Shown one piece after another: positions 24,049 through 31,356 of a stretch of DNA of 64,000 bases. The translations under genes and the position numbers were made by a program. How positions within the stretch are numbered: position 1 is the stretch's first letter; every line of letters begins with the position of its first letter. The stretch covers positions 124,001 to 188,000 of the forward strand of contig NZ_JANUFD010000009.1 in NCBI RefSeq assembly GCF_024807945.1, read 5' to 3'. The notes beneath the pieces were generated by a model. The model saw only the letters and a program-made list of their open reading frames with translations, searched no databases and had not been told where the DNA came from. The stretch is from Pseudomonas sp. JUb42. GTDB taxonomy: Bacteria > Pseudomonadota > Gammaproteobacteria > Pseudomonadales > Pseudomonadaceae.

Positions 24049-24711
24049 TTAAATATCAATAACTGCGGTCGACTTCGAATCCATGACTGCTCGAATACCC
24101 TCTTCAAACACCTCTACGGATCGACTACCGGTAATTATATAATAATCATTAATGATAACTGTCGGCACCGCATGAACACCTTGGCGGCGCCACTGAGATT
24201 CCAGCGACCTGACTTCACTGCTATAAGCTTGCGAACTCAATACCTGTCTGGCCTCAATCACTTCTAACTGCGCGATCTCAGCACAAGCTAGCAAAACACC
24301 GTGATCGCCCGGGTTTTTATTCTCGGAAAAATGTGCATTGAAAAGCGCATGCTTTAACTCGACTTGCTTACCTTTTACTCCAGCCCAACACAATAATCTG
24401 TGCGCATCGAAGGTGTTATATATACGACTTCTACTGTCAATATTGAAGTCAAAACCAACACGTGTGCCTTGCTCAAGCGTGCCTGCAAAATACTGTGCGG
24501 CACCCCGACCACCGTACTTATAAGTTAAATGTTCGGTAAGATTTTCACCCTTTATAGACATTTTTGGATTTAACTCAAACGGTTGAAAATGAATTTCAGC
24601 GGTTACGTCGTGCCCAACATTTCTTAACGCTATTTCCAGCGTTTGCAAAGCGACGGCACACCAACCACAAGAAACATCAGAGACAAAGTCAATTTTCAGA
24701 TTTTTTTTCAT
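24049..24711 (-). CDS. DsbA-fold oxidoreductase, FrnE-like (copy 1)
   Basis: A 220-aa cytoplasmic DsbA-family protein: no signal peptide, active site SCGWC (C15, C18), the family QPFELNP segment, RIYNTFDAHRL and the cis-proline loop HAVPT. FrnE-like proteins act as cytoplasmic disulfide isomerases or reductases and were named from a polyketide cluster. AGGA lies 6 nt before the ATG. It sits between the two ketosynthase genes, 39 bp after copy 2's stop, and the whole segment is clearly AT-richer than the chromosome, suggesting a foreign source. Confidence 0.82.
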   Translation of the reverse strand: MKKNLKIDFVSDVSCGWCAVALQTLEIALRNVGHDVTAEIHFQPFELNPKMSIKGENLTEHLTYKYGGRGAAQYFAGTLEQGTRVGFDFNIDSRSRIYNTFDAHRLLCWAGVKGKQVELKHALFNAHFSENKNPGDHGVLLACAEIAQLEVIEARQVLSSQAYSSEVRSLESQWRRQGVHAVPTVIINDYYIITGSRSVEVFEEGIRAVMDSKSTAVIDI

Positions 24712-24750
24712 TCTGTTTCCTATAGCATTTTGCTAACGGCTGCCCGAGTT

Positions 24751-26007
24751 TCAACTCCATTTTTTAAAAATAACGCTGGCATTTACGCCGCCAAAACCAA
24801 AACCGTTTGACATCGCGTAATTCGTTGATAACGACCGGGCAAGGTGGCCGATAATGTCGAGGCCTTCAGCCATCGAATCGACGGTACCCAGGTTTCGGGT
24901 CGGAGGTGCCATTGCATCACGAAGAGCCAATACAGTAAAAATCGCTTCAATGCCTCCTGCAGCCCCTAGCATGTGGCCCGTTGCAGATTTGGTTGCGCTG
25001 ATTGCCAAGCGAGGGCTTTCGCCGAAAACCGATTTGATCGCGGCTAACTCGCTTCGATCCCCGATTTGGGTTGAGGTCGCATGAGCGTTCAAATGGCCGA
25101 TTGCATCAGCCGAAATCCCCGCTTGGGCTATCGCAGCCATCATCGCGCGGCTGGCCCCGGATCCATCTTCTGGTCCTGAGGTCAAATGATAAGCATCGGC
25201 ACTGGTTCCATAACCGACCAATTCCGAGATGGGTACCGCGCCACGGGCGAGCGCATGCTGGAGTGATTCAATAACCAACATCCCTGCACCTTCCGCCATG
25301 ACAAAACCATCTCGATCAATGTCGAAAGGACGAGATGCCAAATCAGGCGTTTCGTTGAATCGAGAGGATAAAGCCCTGGCAGCGCCAAACGCTCCCATGC
25401 TGACCCTGTTGATGGACGCTTCTGCTCCGCCGCAAATCGCTATATCAGCCTCACCAGAACGAATCAAGCGTGCTGCGTCGCCTATCGCCTGGGCACCTGC
25501 AGCGCACGCGGTGACTGGCGCTCCGATAGGCCCCTTGAGACTATTGAGGATGCTCACCCAACCTGCCGCAAGGTTCGCGAGGAAGGCTGGTACAATGAAC
25601 GGCGACAAGCGACGAGGGCCACGCCCATCGGTAATTCGCACTGACTCGGTGATAGCGTGAAACCCACCAATGCCGGTCGCGATTACCGTAGCCGTACGTT
25701 GTTGTTCTGCCTCAGTTTTAGGAGCCCAACCTGCTTGCGCCAATGCCTGAGCGGCGGCAGCAATTGCGAACTGGATAAATCGATCCATCTTTTTCTGGTT
25801 TTGCGGTTCGATTACACCATCAGGATTAAATCCCCCAACCTCAGTTGAATCCCGCACCAGCCCTGCCACCTGCGAGACAACCCCTGGGGCAAAGTCGGGC
25901 TTGAGGCGTTGTACACCGGACCGTCCGTTGAGGAGATTTTCCCAGACAGTTTCAACGTCGCAGCCTAATGGGGACACTACCCCTAATCCAGTGACAACAA
26001 TACGCAT
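24751..26007 (-). CDS. FabF-type beta-ketoacyl-ACP synthase (copy 2)
   Basis: A 418-aa paralogue of the enzyme at 22658, with C168, H309 and H345 in the same numbering and the same SNGFGFGGVN gate loop. GAGGTG lies before the ATG at 26007. The family uses ACP-bound acyl chains and malonyl-ACP in the cytoplasm. Two complete copies with intact triads argue that the catalytic function, or binding of an inhibitor to the active-site cysteine, is selected. Diverged N-terminal thirds and conserved cores suggest an old duplication together with the neighbouring FrnE-like gene. Confidence 0.85.
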   Translation of the reverse strand: MRIVVTGLGVVSPLGCDVETVWENLLNGRSGVQRLKPDFAPGVVSQVAGLVRDSTEVGGFNPDGVIEPQNQKKMDRFIQFAIAAAAQALAQAGWAPKTEAEQQRTATVIATGIGGFHAITESVRITDGRGPRRLSPFIVPAFLANLAAGWVSILNSLKGPIGAPVTACAAGAQAIGDAARLIRSGEADIAICGGAEASINRVSMGAFGAARALSSRFNETPDLASRPFDIDRDGFVMAEGAGMLVIESLQHALARGAVPISELVGYGTSADAYHLTSGPEDGSGASRAMMAAIAQAGISADAIGHLNAHATSTQIGDRSELAAIKSVFGESPRLAISATKSATGHMLGAAGGIEAIFTVLALRDAMAPPTRNLGTVDSMAEGLDIIGHLARSLSTNYAMSNGFGFGGVNASVIFKKWS

Positions 26008-26167
26008 AGAAGCACCTCAATTGTACGTTTGACAGTTAAATTAATTAGCAATATGACTTTTAGGGTCACCTTGTATAATTGATTAAAGGACGTATCCGCC
26101 GACCGTTCGCCTTTAGGATCAGATCTAGGATCTAACGCTGCCCGCACATCTCCACATATGTTGAACT

Positions 26168-26356
26168 TTATTCATCGGGCGGCAGCAATGGGCTTGCAGG
26201 CACGTCTTTTATGTTGATTACCTCTTTAGATTTTTGTCGAGGCTCGCGAGATGGTAAAGGCTCAGCCTTTCTCTCAGGCAATCCGCAAAAGCCATCTGCG
26301 CAATTACCTGCCTCTTTTTCCCACTGAGTTAAACCAATGCTGGAATCGTCGATCAT
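26168..26356 (-). CDS. Small hypothetical protein (62 aa)
   Basis: A short acidic/proline-rich frame with two cysteines spaced CADGFC in its first third and a C-terminal PASPLLPPDE. GGGG lies 9 nt before the ATG; the gene follows the FrnE-like copy 2 stop after 48 bp on the same strand. I do not recognise it. Its position between FrnE-like copy 2 and ketosynthase copy 2 suggests a module component. Confidence 0.45.
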   Translation of the reverse strand: MIDDSSIGLTQWEKEAGNCADGFCGLPERKAEPLPSREPRQKSKEVINIKDVPASPLLPPDE

Positions 26357-26404
26357 AATTCTTTGCCCCTTTGCTGAATACAAGAATAATAAGTACCCGA
26401 TTCA

Positions 26405-27049
26405 CTAAGGCTCCGGATTGAGTGCCTTGCGAAGAAATTGTTCGAAGGCGGCAACTGACCGACTTCCCGAAATCATGTACTGGTCGTTGATTACAATTGT
26501 TGGCACTGCATGAACCCCCATGATCTCCACGTTTGCCTCAAGCTCCCGTACCTCATCTCCGAATTCGTTAGAGGCAAGTACTCTTCCGGCTTCTGTAACA
26601 TCAAGCTGGGCAACTGCTACACACGCCAGTAGCACGTCGTGGTCACTAGGGTCTCTATTTTGGGTAAAGTGGGCCTCGAAAAAAGCATGGCTGAGCTCTG
26701 TCTGATTTCCTGTCAGGCTGGCCCAGTGCAGCAAACGGTGAGCGTCAAAAGTGTTGTATATGCGGCTATCCTCATTAAGATTGAATTCAAAGCCCACTGC
26801 GGCACCATTCGCACGAGTAGCAGAAAAGTACTGCTCCGCTGCGCTGGGACCGTATTTGTGATTGAGGTGATCGATGAGATTTTCTCCGCCTGCTGGCATC
26901 TTAGGATTCAGCTCGAAAGGCTGAAAATGAAACTCTGCAAGCGCCTCTGATCCGATATTTCGGATGGCTTCCTCAACGGCACGCAGACCAACAGCGCACC
27001 ACCCGCAGGAAATGTCGGATATAAAATCAATCTTAAGTGGCTTGGCCAT
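26405..27049 (-). CDS. DsbA-fold oxidoreductase, FrnE-like (copy 2)
   Basis: A 214-aa paralogue of the protein at 24049 (roughly 55% identical by eye): SCGWC (C15, C18), FQPFELNPKM, RIYNTFDAHRL and HAVPT. There is no export signal, so it acts in the cytoplasm. GGAG lies 8 nt before the ATG. It is the first gene of the run dsbA2-orf62-kas2-dsbA1-kas1-orf80-tetR, directly behind a 22-bp inverted repeat that may be the operator. Confidence 0.82.
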   Translation of the reverse strand: MAKPLKIDFISDISCGWCAVGLRAVEEAIRNIGSEALAEFHFQPFELNPKMPAGGENLIDHLNHKYGPSAAEQYFSATRANGAAVGFEFNLNEDSRIYNTFDAHRLLHWASLTGNQTELSHAFFEAHFTQNRDPSDHDVLLACVAVAQLDVTEAGRVLASNEFGDEVRELEANVEIMGVHAVPTIVINDQYMISGSRSVAAFEQFLRKALNPEP

Positions 27050-27079
27050 ACTCGTTACTCCAATCTGTAGAGCTGTGAT

Positions 27080-27101
27080 TTACGGATCAATCGATCCATA
27101 A
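27080..27101. promoter_or_regulatory. Candidate operator of the DsbA/ketosynthase operon
   Basis: Inverted repeat with 9-bp arms TTACGGATC and GATCCATAA (one mismatch) around AATC, 31 bp before the dsbA2 start and between it and the TetR gene at 27149. The flanking sequence is AT-rich (ATTGAATAAAAAATTTTGAG), suitable for a promoter. Confidence 0.5.
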
Positions 27102-27148
27102 TTGAATAAAAAATTTTGAGCTTTCTTAGTACACCTGAAAAATAATGT

Positions 27149-27742
27149 TCAGCCGCTCCGTACCAATGCCATCATGGCATCTATGGCCTTCTTTAGAGAC
27201 TCATAAGAAGCACCATCACGCGCCTGCGTAGTAAGGCCGAAGAGAAAAACGCAAAAAATCTCAGAAAGAATTTCAATACTAACCAACGCACTTACCTCTC
27301 CCTCAAGGCGCGCTCGAAGCAGACAAGCATTAATACCCTCGCGAATACGTCTGCGCGCCTTGCTGAGCAACGTTTGTAGATGCTCATTTTCCGCCGACGT
27401 TGTGGTCGATATGACGAGCAGACAACCCAGGGGGTGCGCCTTGTCAGTTTGCATACGTGCCGATTCTGTTAACGCTTGCTCAAGCGCCTTGCTGGGGGAT
27501 ATAGAACTGTTCCAAAGTGGCGAGGTCGCCCTGCCGTAGCTGTCAACGTAACGGGTGATGGCCTCTCTGAATAAACCTTCCTTCGAACCAAAAGCCGCGT
27601 AGAAACTAGCCGCAGATATACCCAGTTCTTCCTTCAACTGACTCAGTGAAGTCGAATCAAAGCCGTGCCGCCAAAACAGCAACACTGCTTTATCGACAGC
27701 CAAGTCACGGTCAAAAGCGCGAGGGCGGCCCATCTGCGTCAT
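27149..27742 (-). CDS. TetR family regulator (cargo module, right edge)
   Basis: A 197-aa TetR protein: MGRPRAFDRDLAVDKA, then the helix-turn-helix around TSLSQLKEELGISAASFYAAFGSKEGL, and a C-terminal domain with HPLGCLLV, again a cysteine at the position common in NemR-like proteins. AAGGA lies 8 nt before the ATG. It is upstream of and co-directional with the dsbA2 operon, 99 bp away, so it may control that operon through the inverted repeat at 27080. The two TetR proteins of the module are not close paralogues. Confidence 0.82.
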   Translation of the reverse strand: MTQMGRPRAFDRDLAVDKAVLLFWRHGFDSTSLSQLKEELGISAASFYAAFGSKEGLFREAITRYVDSYGRATSPLWNSSISPSKALEQALTESARMQTDKAHPLGCLLVISTTTSAENEHLQTLLSKARRRIREGINACLLRARLEGEVSALVSIEILSEIFCVFLFGLTTQARDGASYESLKKAIDAMMALVRSG

Positions 27743-28019
27743 GAGTGGTTTCCTTCATTGATCGACTTCCAGTCTGATCGTTCCAGAACTCCGCGTCAAC
27801 CAGCGAATCGGTGTAGCTCCAAACCCGATAGACCGGACGAGCTTTCGAATCACAACGCCCATGACTAGACGTGATTGATAGTGGCTATTGAACCGTGAGA
27901 AACGCAGCTAAGGGCAGCGGCCATAGATCACCAGGGCCGCCATCTCAGCGAAGGTCGGTTGTTCGTGCCCTCGCATTGCAGCACTGAGCCAGCCCTCCCG
28001 ATTCGTCGATGCCACATAT

Positions 28020-29678
28020 TCAGTTGACCACTGATTCCGCCAGATTTGATTTCGCCGGAAGACTCATCGGGCTTAACGTCTCTCTACCCAACAGTACGTC
28101 CGCCAGCTTCTCTGCGAGCATGATCGTGGCCGCATTTATGTTCGCACTGGGCACCGATGGCATGATGGACGCATCAATCACTCGCAGATTGCGTGCGCCA
28201 TAAACTCGAGCATCCGGGTCGACCACCGCCATCGCATCCTGTCGCACTCCCATCTTGCAGGTCCCGCAGGGATGATATGCACTCGTAGCGTCTTCACGGA
28301 TAAAGTCATCCAATACTTTGTCATCGTCGATATCAATTCCCGGCGTGTGCTCCTTGAAATGGAAATCCTTGAACGCAGACTGCCTTGAGACCTTGATACC
28401 CATACGCATTGCTTGACGCATGACTTTCCAGTCATCTTCCTCTGCCATATAGTTCGGATTGATCAGTAATGGATCGTCCGGGTCTTTGCTTTGCAGACGC
28501 ACGTCGCCGCGACTCATAGGACGCATCGGGCCGACACCTATGCGGTAACCATAGGTGGTTGGCGTCGGGATCCAGTTCTTGTCGAAAAACACTGGAAAGA
28601 AATGAAACTGTATGTCCGGGTGTGGCATATCTTCATCGCTATAAATGAAGGCGCCCACGTGGCACTGGTTGACTGAACCCACACCCTTTTTAAGCAAAAA
28701 CCATTCGATACCTGCCTTAAGCATCCAGTGTGGCTGCAGCTCTTTATTCAAGGATACAGGCTGTCTGGTCTCGATCTGGATATGGCATTCGAGGTGATCC
28801 TGAAGGTTTTGGCCAACCCCAGGCAGATCAACGTGGCACTTGATATCCAGTTGATTGAGGTGCTGGCGCGGGCCGATACCGGACAGCATCAATAACTGCG
28901 GCGAACCAAATACGCCACAACAGACGATGGTCTCGATCCGCGAGAGGACATTGATCTCACGCCCTTGATAACGGACCTTGAATCCAACAGCTCGAGTGCC
29001 CTCCAGATTAATCTTCAGAATCTTGCAGCCGCTCCACACCGTCATCCTTTCAATGGCTTTGTCACGATGAAGATAGCCGTACGCCGCACTATTGCGCACA
29101 CCATTTTCGACACTCATCTCGAACCGTGATACGCCTTCCTGCTGATAGCCATTCACATCATCGGTCATCGGCAATCCGGCCTGCATCGCCGCATTCAAGA
29201 AAGCATTGTTCAGTGGGCTGAGCTGCTCCTGACGCTGGACATGAATTGGCCCGTCGTGCCCACGATACAGCCCGCGAATACTACTGCTTTCTACTTTCCG
29301 AAAATACGGAAGGCAGTCTTTCCATGCCCAGCCGTCTGCGCCCTCATTTGCCCAGCGGTCGTAATCCAGGGAGTGGCCCCGTAGCCAGGTCATGCCGTTA
29401 ATCGATGAAGATCCACCCAGAACCCTGCCGCGAGGCTGCTGGATCGTACGTGAGTTGAGATGCACCTGCGGCGTCGTTTCAAACCGGTAGTTGTATTTGG
29501 ACGACGGTTTGAAAATCGAGCGTAATCCTGCAGGCATGCGAATGACCCAAGATCTGTCATCAGGCCCCGCTTCAAGCAGAAGGACGCGATGGCCAGCATC
29601 GGTGAGCCGTCTGGCAATCACACAACCCGCCGATCCGGCTCCACCGATGATGTAATCGAACTCAAGATTATTGATCAT
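28020..29678 (-). CDS. GMC family oxidoreductase (choline dehydrogenase-like)
   Basis: A 552-aa GMC flavoprotein: FAD site DYIIGGAGSAGCVIARRL at the N-terminus, GMC signature GRVLGGSSSINGMTWLRGH, the second signature region SPQLLMLSGIGP, and a C-terminal HPCGTCKMG with the catalytic histidine, then VIDASIMPSVPSANINAATIM. It oxidises a primary alcohol; choline, glycine-betaine-type alcohols and 3-hydroxypropionate (DddA) are known substrates of close groups. The ATG at 29678 has AGGA at 8 nt and overlaps the cupin end by 11 bp. It is third in the M24-cupin-GMC operon. Confidence 0.85.
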   Translation of the reverse strand: MINNLEFDYIIGGAGSAGCVIARRLTDAGHRVLLLEAGPDDRSWVIRMPAGLRSIFKPSSKYNYRFETTPQVHLNSRTIQQPRGRVLGGSSSINGMTWLRGHSLDYDRWANEGADGWAWKDCLPYFRKVESSSIRGLYRGHDGPIHVQRQEQLSPLNNAFLNAAMQAGLPMTDDVNGYQQEGVSRFEMSVENGVRNSAAYGYLHRDKAIERMTVWSGCKILKINLEGTRAVGFKVRYQGREINVLSRIETIVCCGVFGSPQLLMLSGIGPRQHLNQLDIKCHVDLPGVGQNLQDHLECHIQIETRQPVSLNKELQPHWMLKAGIEWFLLKKGVGSVNQCHVGAFIYSDEDMPHPDIQFHFFPVFFDKNWIPTPTTYGYRIGVGPMRPMSRGDVRLQSKDPDDPLLINPNYMAEEDDWKVMRQAMRMGIKVSRQSAFKDFHFKEHTPGIDIDDDKVLDDFIREDATSAYHPCGTCKMGVRQDAMAVVDPDARVYGARNLRVIDASIMPSVPSANINAATIMLAEKLADVLLGRETLSPMSLPAKSNLAESVVN

Positions 29679-30039
29679 GGGATTGGTCCTGTGGCGATGA
29701 CAGCAAAGCGCGCCGCTCCGCGATTTCAAAGGAATCGTGGTAGCAGTAACGGTTTTCCATCGGCTCGCTGATGTGCCAGCGGCAAGAAATGCCGGGGCGT
29801 ATTGTCACAAAATCACCCGGCAACACATCCACTCTGTCTCCGCTGCTGAGCTCGATCAGGGCGCAACCTGCCAGAACCAGAAAGGACACTTCTTTGTCGT
29901 ATTCGTGGCTGTAGATGGCATCGGCGCATTGCCAGACAGCCCAAGCCACAGTTTTACGCCGGGTATCCGAAGTAGCTAAATGTCGGGACAGGAGGGTGGT
30001 TTTCAACGCTCGTCGGTCTGCAGGCATGAGAGTAACCAT
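29668..30039 (-). CDS. Cupin-domain protein (DUF861/cupin_3 type)
   Basis: About 123 aa forming one small beta-barrel: EVSFLVLAGCALIELSSGD then VDVLPGDFVTIRPGISCRWHISEP, the usual cupin_3 pattern (Gly-Asp-x6-Pro-x-Gly). The start is uncertain: ATGs at 30039 and 30027 and a TTG at 30066 all lack a strong ribosome binding site. It lies just after the M24 gene and overlaps the GMC gene. Cupin_3 proteins act on small metabolites such as ureidoglycine; here the role is unknown. It does not have the metal-binding tyrosine/histidine set I associate with the DMSP-lyase cupins. Confidence 0.65.
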   Translation of the reverse strand: MVTLMPADRRALKTTLLSRHLATSDTRRKTVAWAVWQCADAIYSHEYDKEVSFLVLAGCALIELSSGDRVDVLPGDFVTIRPGISCRWHISEPMENRYCYHDSFEIAERRALLSSPQDQSHDQ

Positions 30040-30072
30040 TAAGTTGAAGAGTGATAAACAGCGCAACGGAGA

Positions 30073-31266
30073 TCAGAGGTAGTGTTCTTCGAATGCGAGG
30101 TTCGAAAGTGGCACGGGGCCCTGCTCTGTGATCAGGATTGGTTGCTCAAGCTTAACGCCCTCCTCTGCACCAACCTTGCCGATATAGCTTTCAACGCAAA
30201 CCGTCATGCCGGCTTCAAAACGACCGTTGTATTGCCAGGTCGCAGCATCATCCGGGTAATACACGACTGGGAACTCCACGCCAAAGCCAATGCCATGGAC
30301 CATCTCAGCGTAGCGATTGGGCAGGTAGATATCATGCATCTTCCAGGACTTGTCGATGAAATCGGAAAACTCAAGTCCTGGTTTGAGCAAGCCAATGTTG
30401 TGCATCAGCTGTTCATGTGCCTGAGAATAAAGATGGCGCTGCCTGTCAGTGGCGTGCCCATCCCCTATGACAAATGAGCGCGTCTGATCAGTGAAGATAC
30501 CGTCAGGCCCGATGAGGTCGCTGTCAAACACCAGCATTTCACCGGCCGTAACAACTTTGTCGGAGGTTTCCGTAAACCAAGGATTAGTGTGTTGGCCGGA
30601 TACCAGAAGTCGGGTTTCCTGGTATTCGCCACCATGTTCGATATTGAACTGGTTCACCAGAGACAGCAGATAATTCTCGGTGACGCCCGGAACAGCATGT
30701 TCACGCATGAAGGTGATGGCGTCACTGCATACTGACATCGATCGCTTGATGACCTCGACTTCATAAGGCGACTTAATCGACTTGGCAATTTCCAGCGGCG
30801 CCTTCGCATCTCTGACCTCCACACCGAGTCTCTCAAGGGCTCGCGAAGGCAGCATATCCGCACGGTCAATACCCAGCACTGCGCCAGAACCGCAGGTCTC
30901 ATAAAGCAAATCAGTCACTTCATTCGCCCAGGCACCTGCATGCTCGAAAGACCGCTCGCCGGAGCCGAAGTAGTCCCAGGATCTAGCCGGGCGTGTTTCA
31001 CTAATGGTTTCCAGATTATCCGATAGGTGCATGGCGCCTCCGTAGTCGAACAGCACCACCGGGCCGACCACAGGCACAAATACGTATCGGGAAAAATGAT
31101 GCGCGGTCCAGACCTGCATATTGCGGCACCCGGTCGCGTAACGCAGGTTGAGGGGATCGAACAGAATCGCCGCGTCCATACCGTGGCGAGCAAGCATTTG
31201 CCGGGTCCGGTCCAAACGGTACGCACGCACGGTGACTTCTTTGGGATTGATCAAGGAAAGGTTCAT
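30073..31266 (-). CDS. M24-fold metalloenzyme, DddP-like
   Basis: A 397-aa pita-bread protein. From memory it follows the DMSP lyase DddP more closely than aminopeptidase P or creatinase: FDPLNLRYATG-RNMQVW near residue 37, GGEYQETRLL-SG-HTNPWF near 212, and LVFDSDLIGPDGIFTDQTRS. Candidate metal ligands are all present: D248, D250, D260, H324, E359, E374. One difference stands out: where DddP has an aspartate six residues after the histidine (its proposed catalytic base, as I recall), this protein has V330 (HGIGFGVEFP). So it may be a DddP relative with another substrate. GGAG lies 7 nt before the ATG; it is first in the operon and divergent from a LysR gene. Confidence 0.75.
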   Translation of the reverse strand: MNLSLINPKEVTVRAYRLDRTRQMLARHGMDAAILFDPLNLRYATGCRNMQVWTAHHFSRYVFVPVVGPVVLFDYGGAMHLSDNLETISETRPARSWDYFGSGERSFEHAGAWANEVTDLLYETCGSGAVLGIDRADMLPSRALERLGVEVRDAKAPLEIAKSIKSPYEVEVIKRSMSVCSDAITFMREHAVPGVTENYLLSLVNQFNIEHGGEYQETRLLVSGQHTNPWFTETSDKVVTAGEMLVFDSDLIGPDGIFTDQTRSFVIGDGHATDRQRHLYSQAHEQLMHNIGLLKPGLEFSDFIDKSWKMHDIYLPNRYAEMVHGIGFGVEFPVVYYPDDAATWQYNGRFEAGMTVCVESYIGKVGAEEGVKLEQPILITEQGPVPLSNLAFEEHYL

Positions 31267-31294
31267 TGCCGTTCTCCGTAGGCTTTATAAAACC

Positions 31295-31309
31295 ATAACG
31301 GCTGCGTAT
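31295..31309. promoter_or_regulatory. Candidate LysR binding box (T-N11-A)
   Basis: ATA-N9-TAT, containing the LysR core T-N11-A, in the 90-bp gap between the divergent M24 and lysR genes. The position is right for activation of the M24-cupin-GMC operon. Confidence 0.35.
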
Positions 31310-31356
31310 CATTCACTCAATCGAAACCATTTAAACAAGTACTTCAAGGAAGTTGA

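Noticed and set aside
22658..26007. Polyketide biosynthetic gene cluster (two KAS plus FrnE)
   Set aside because: The pairing recalls type II PKS clusters, but both KAS proteins keep the active cysteine (no chain-length-factor partner) and no ACP, ketoreductase, cyclase or tailoring gene is present.
29668..30039. Cupin DMSP lyase (DddQ/DddW/DddL)
   Set aside because: Tempting beside a DddP-like gene, but the protein fits cupin_3/DUF861 and lacks the lyase metal-site pattern.
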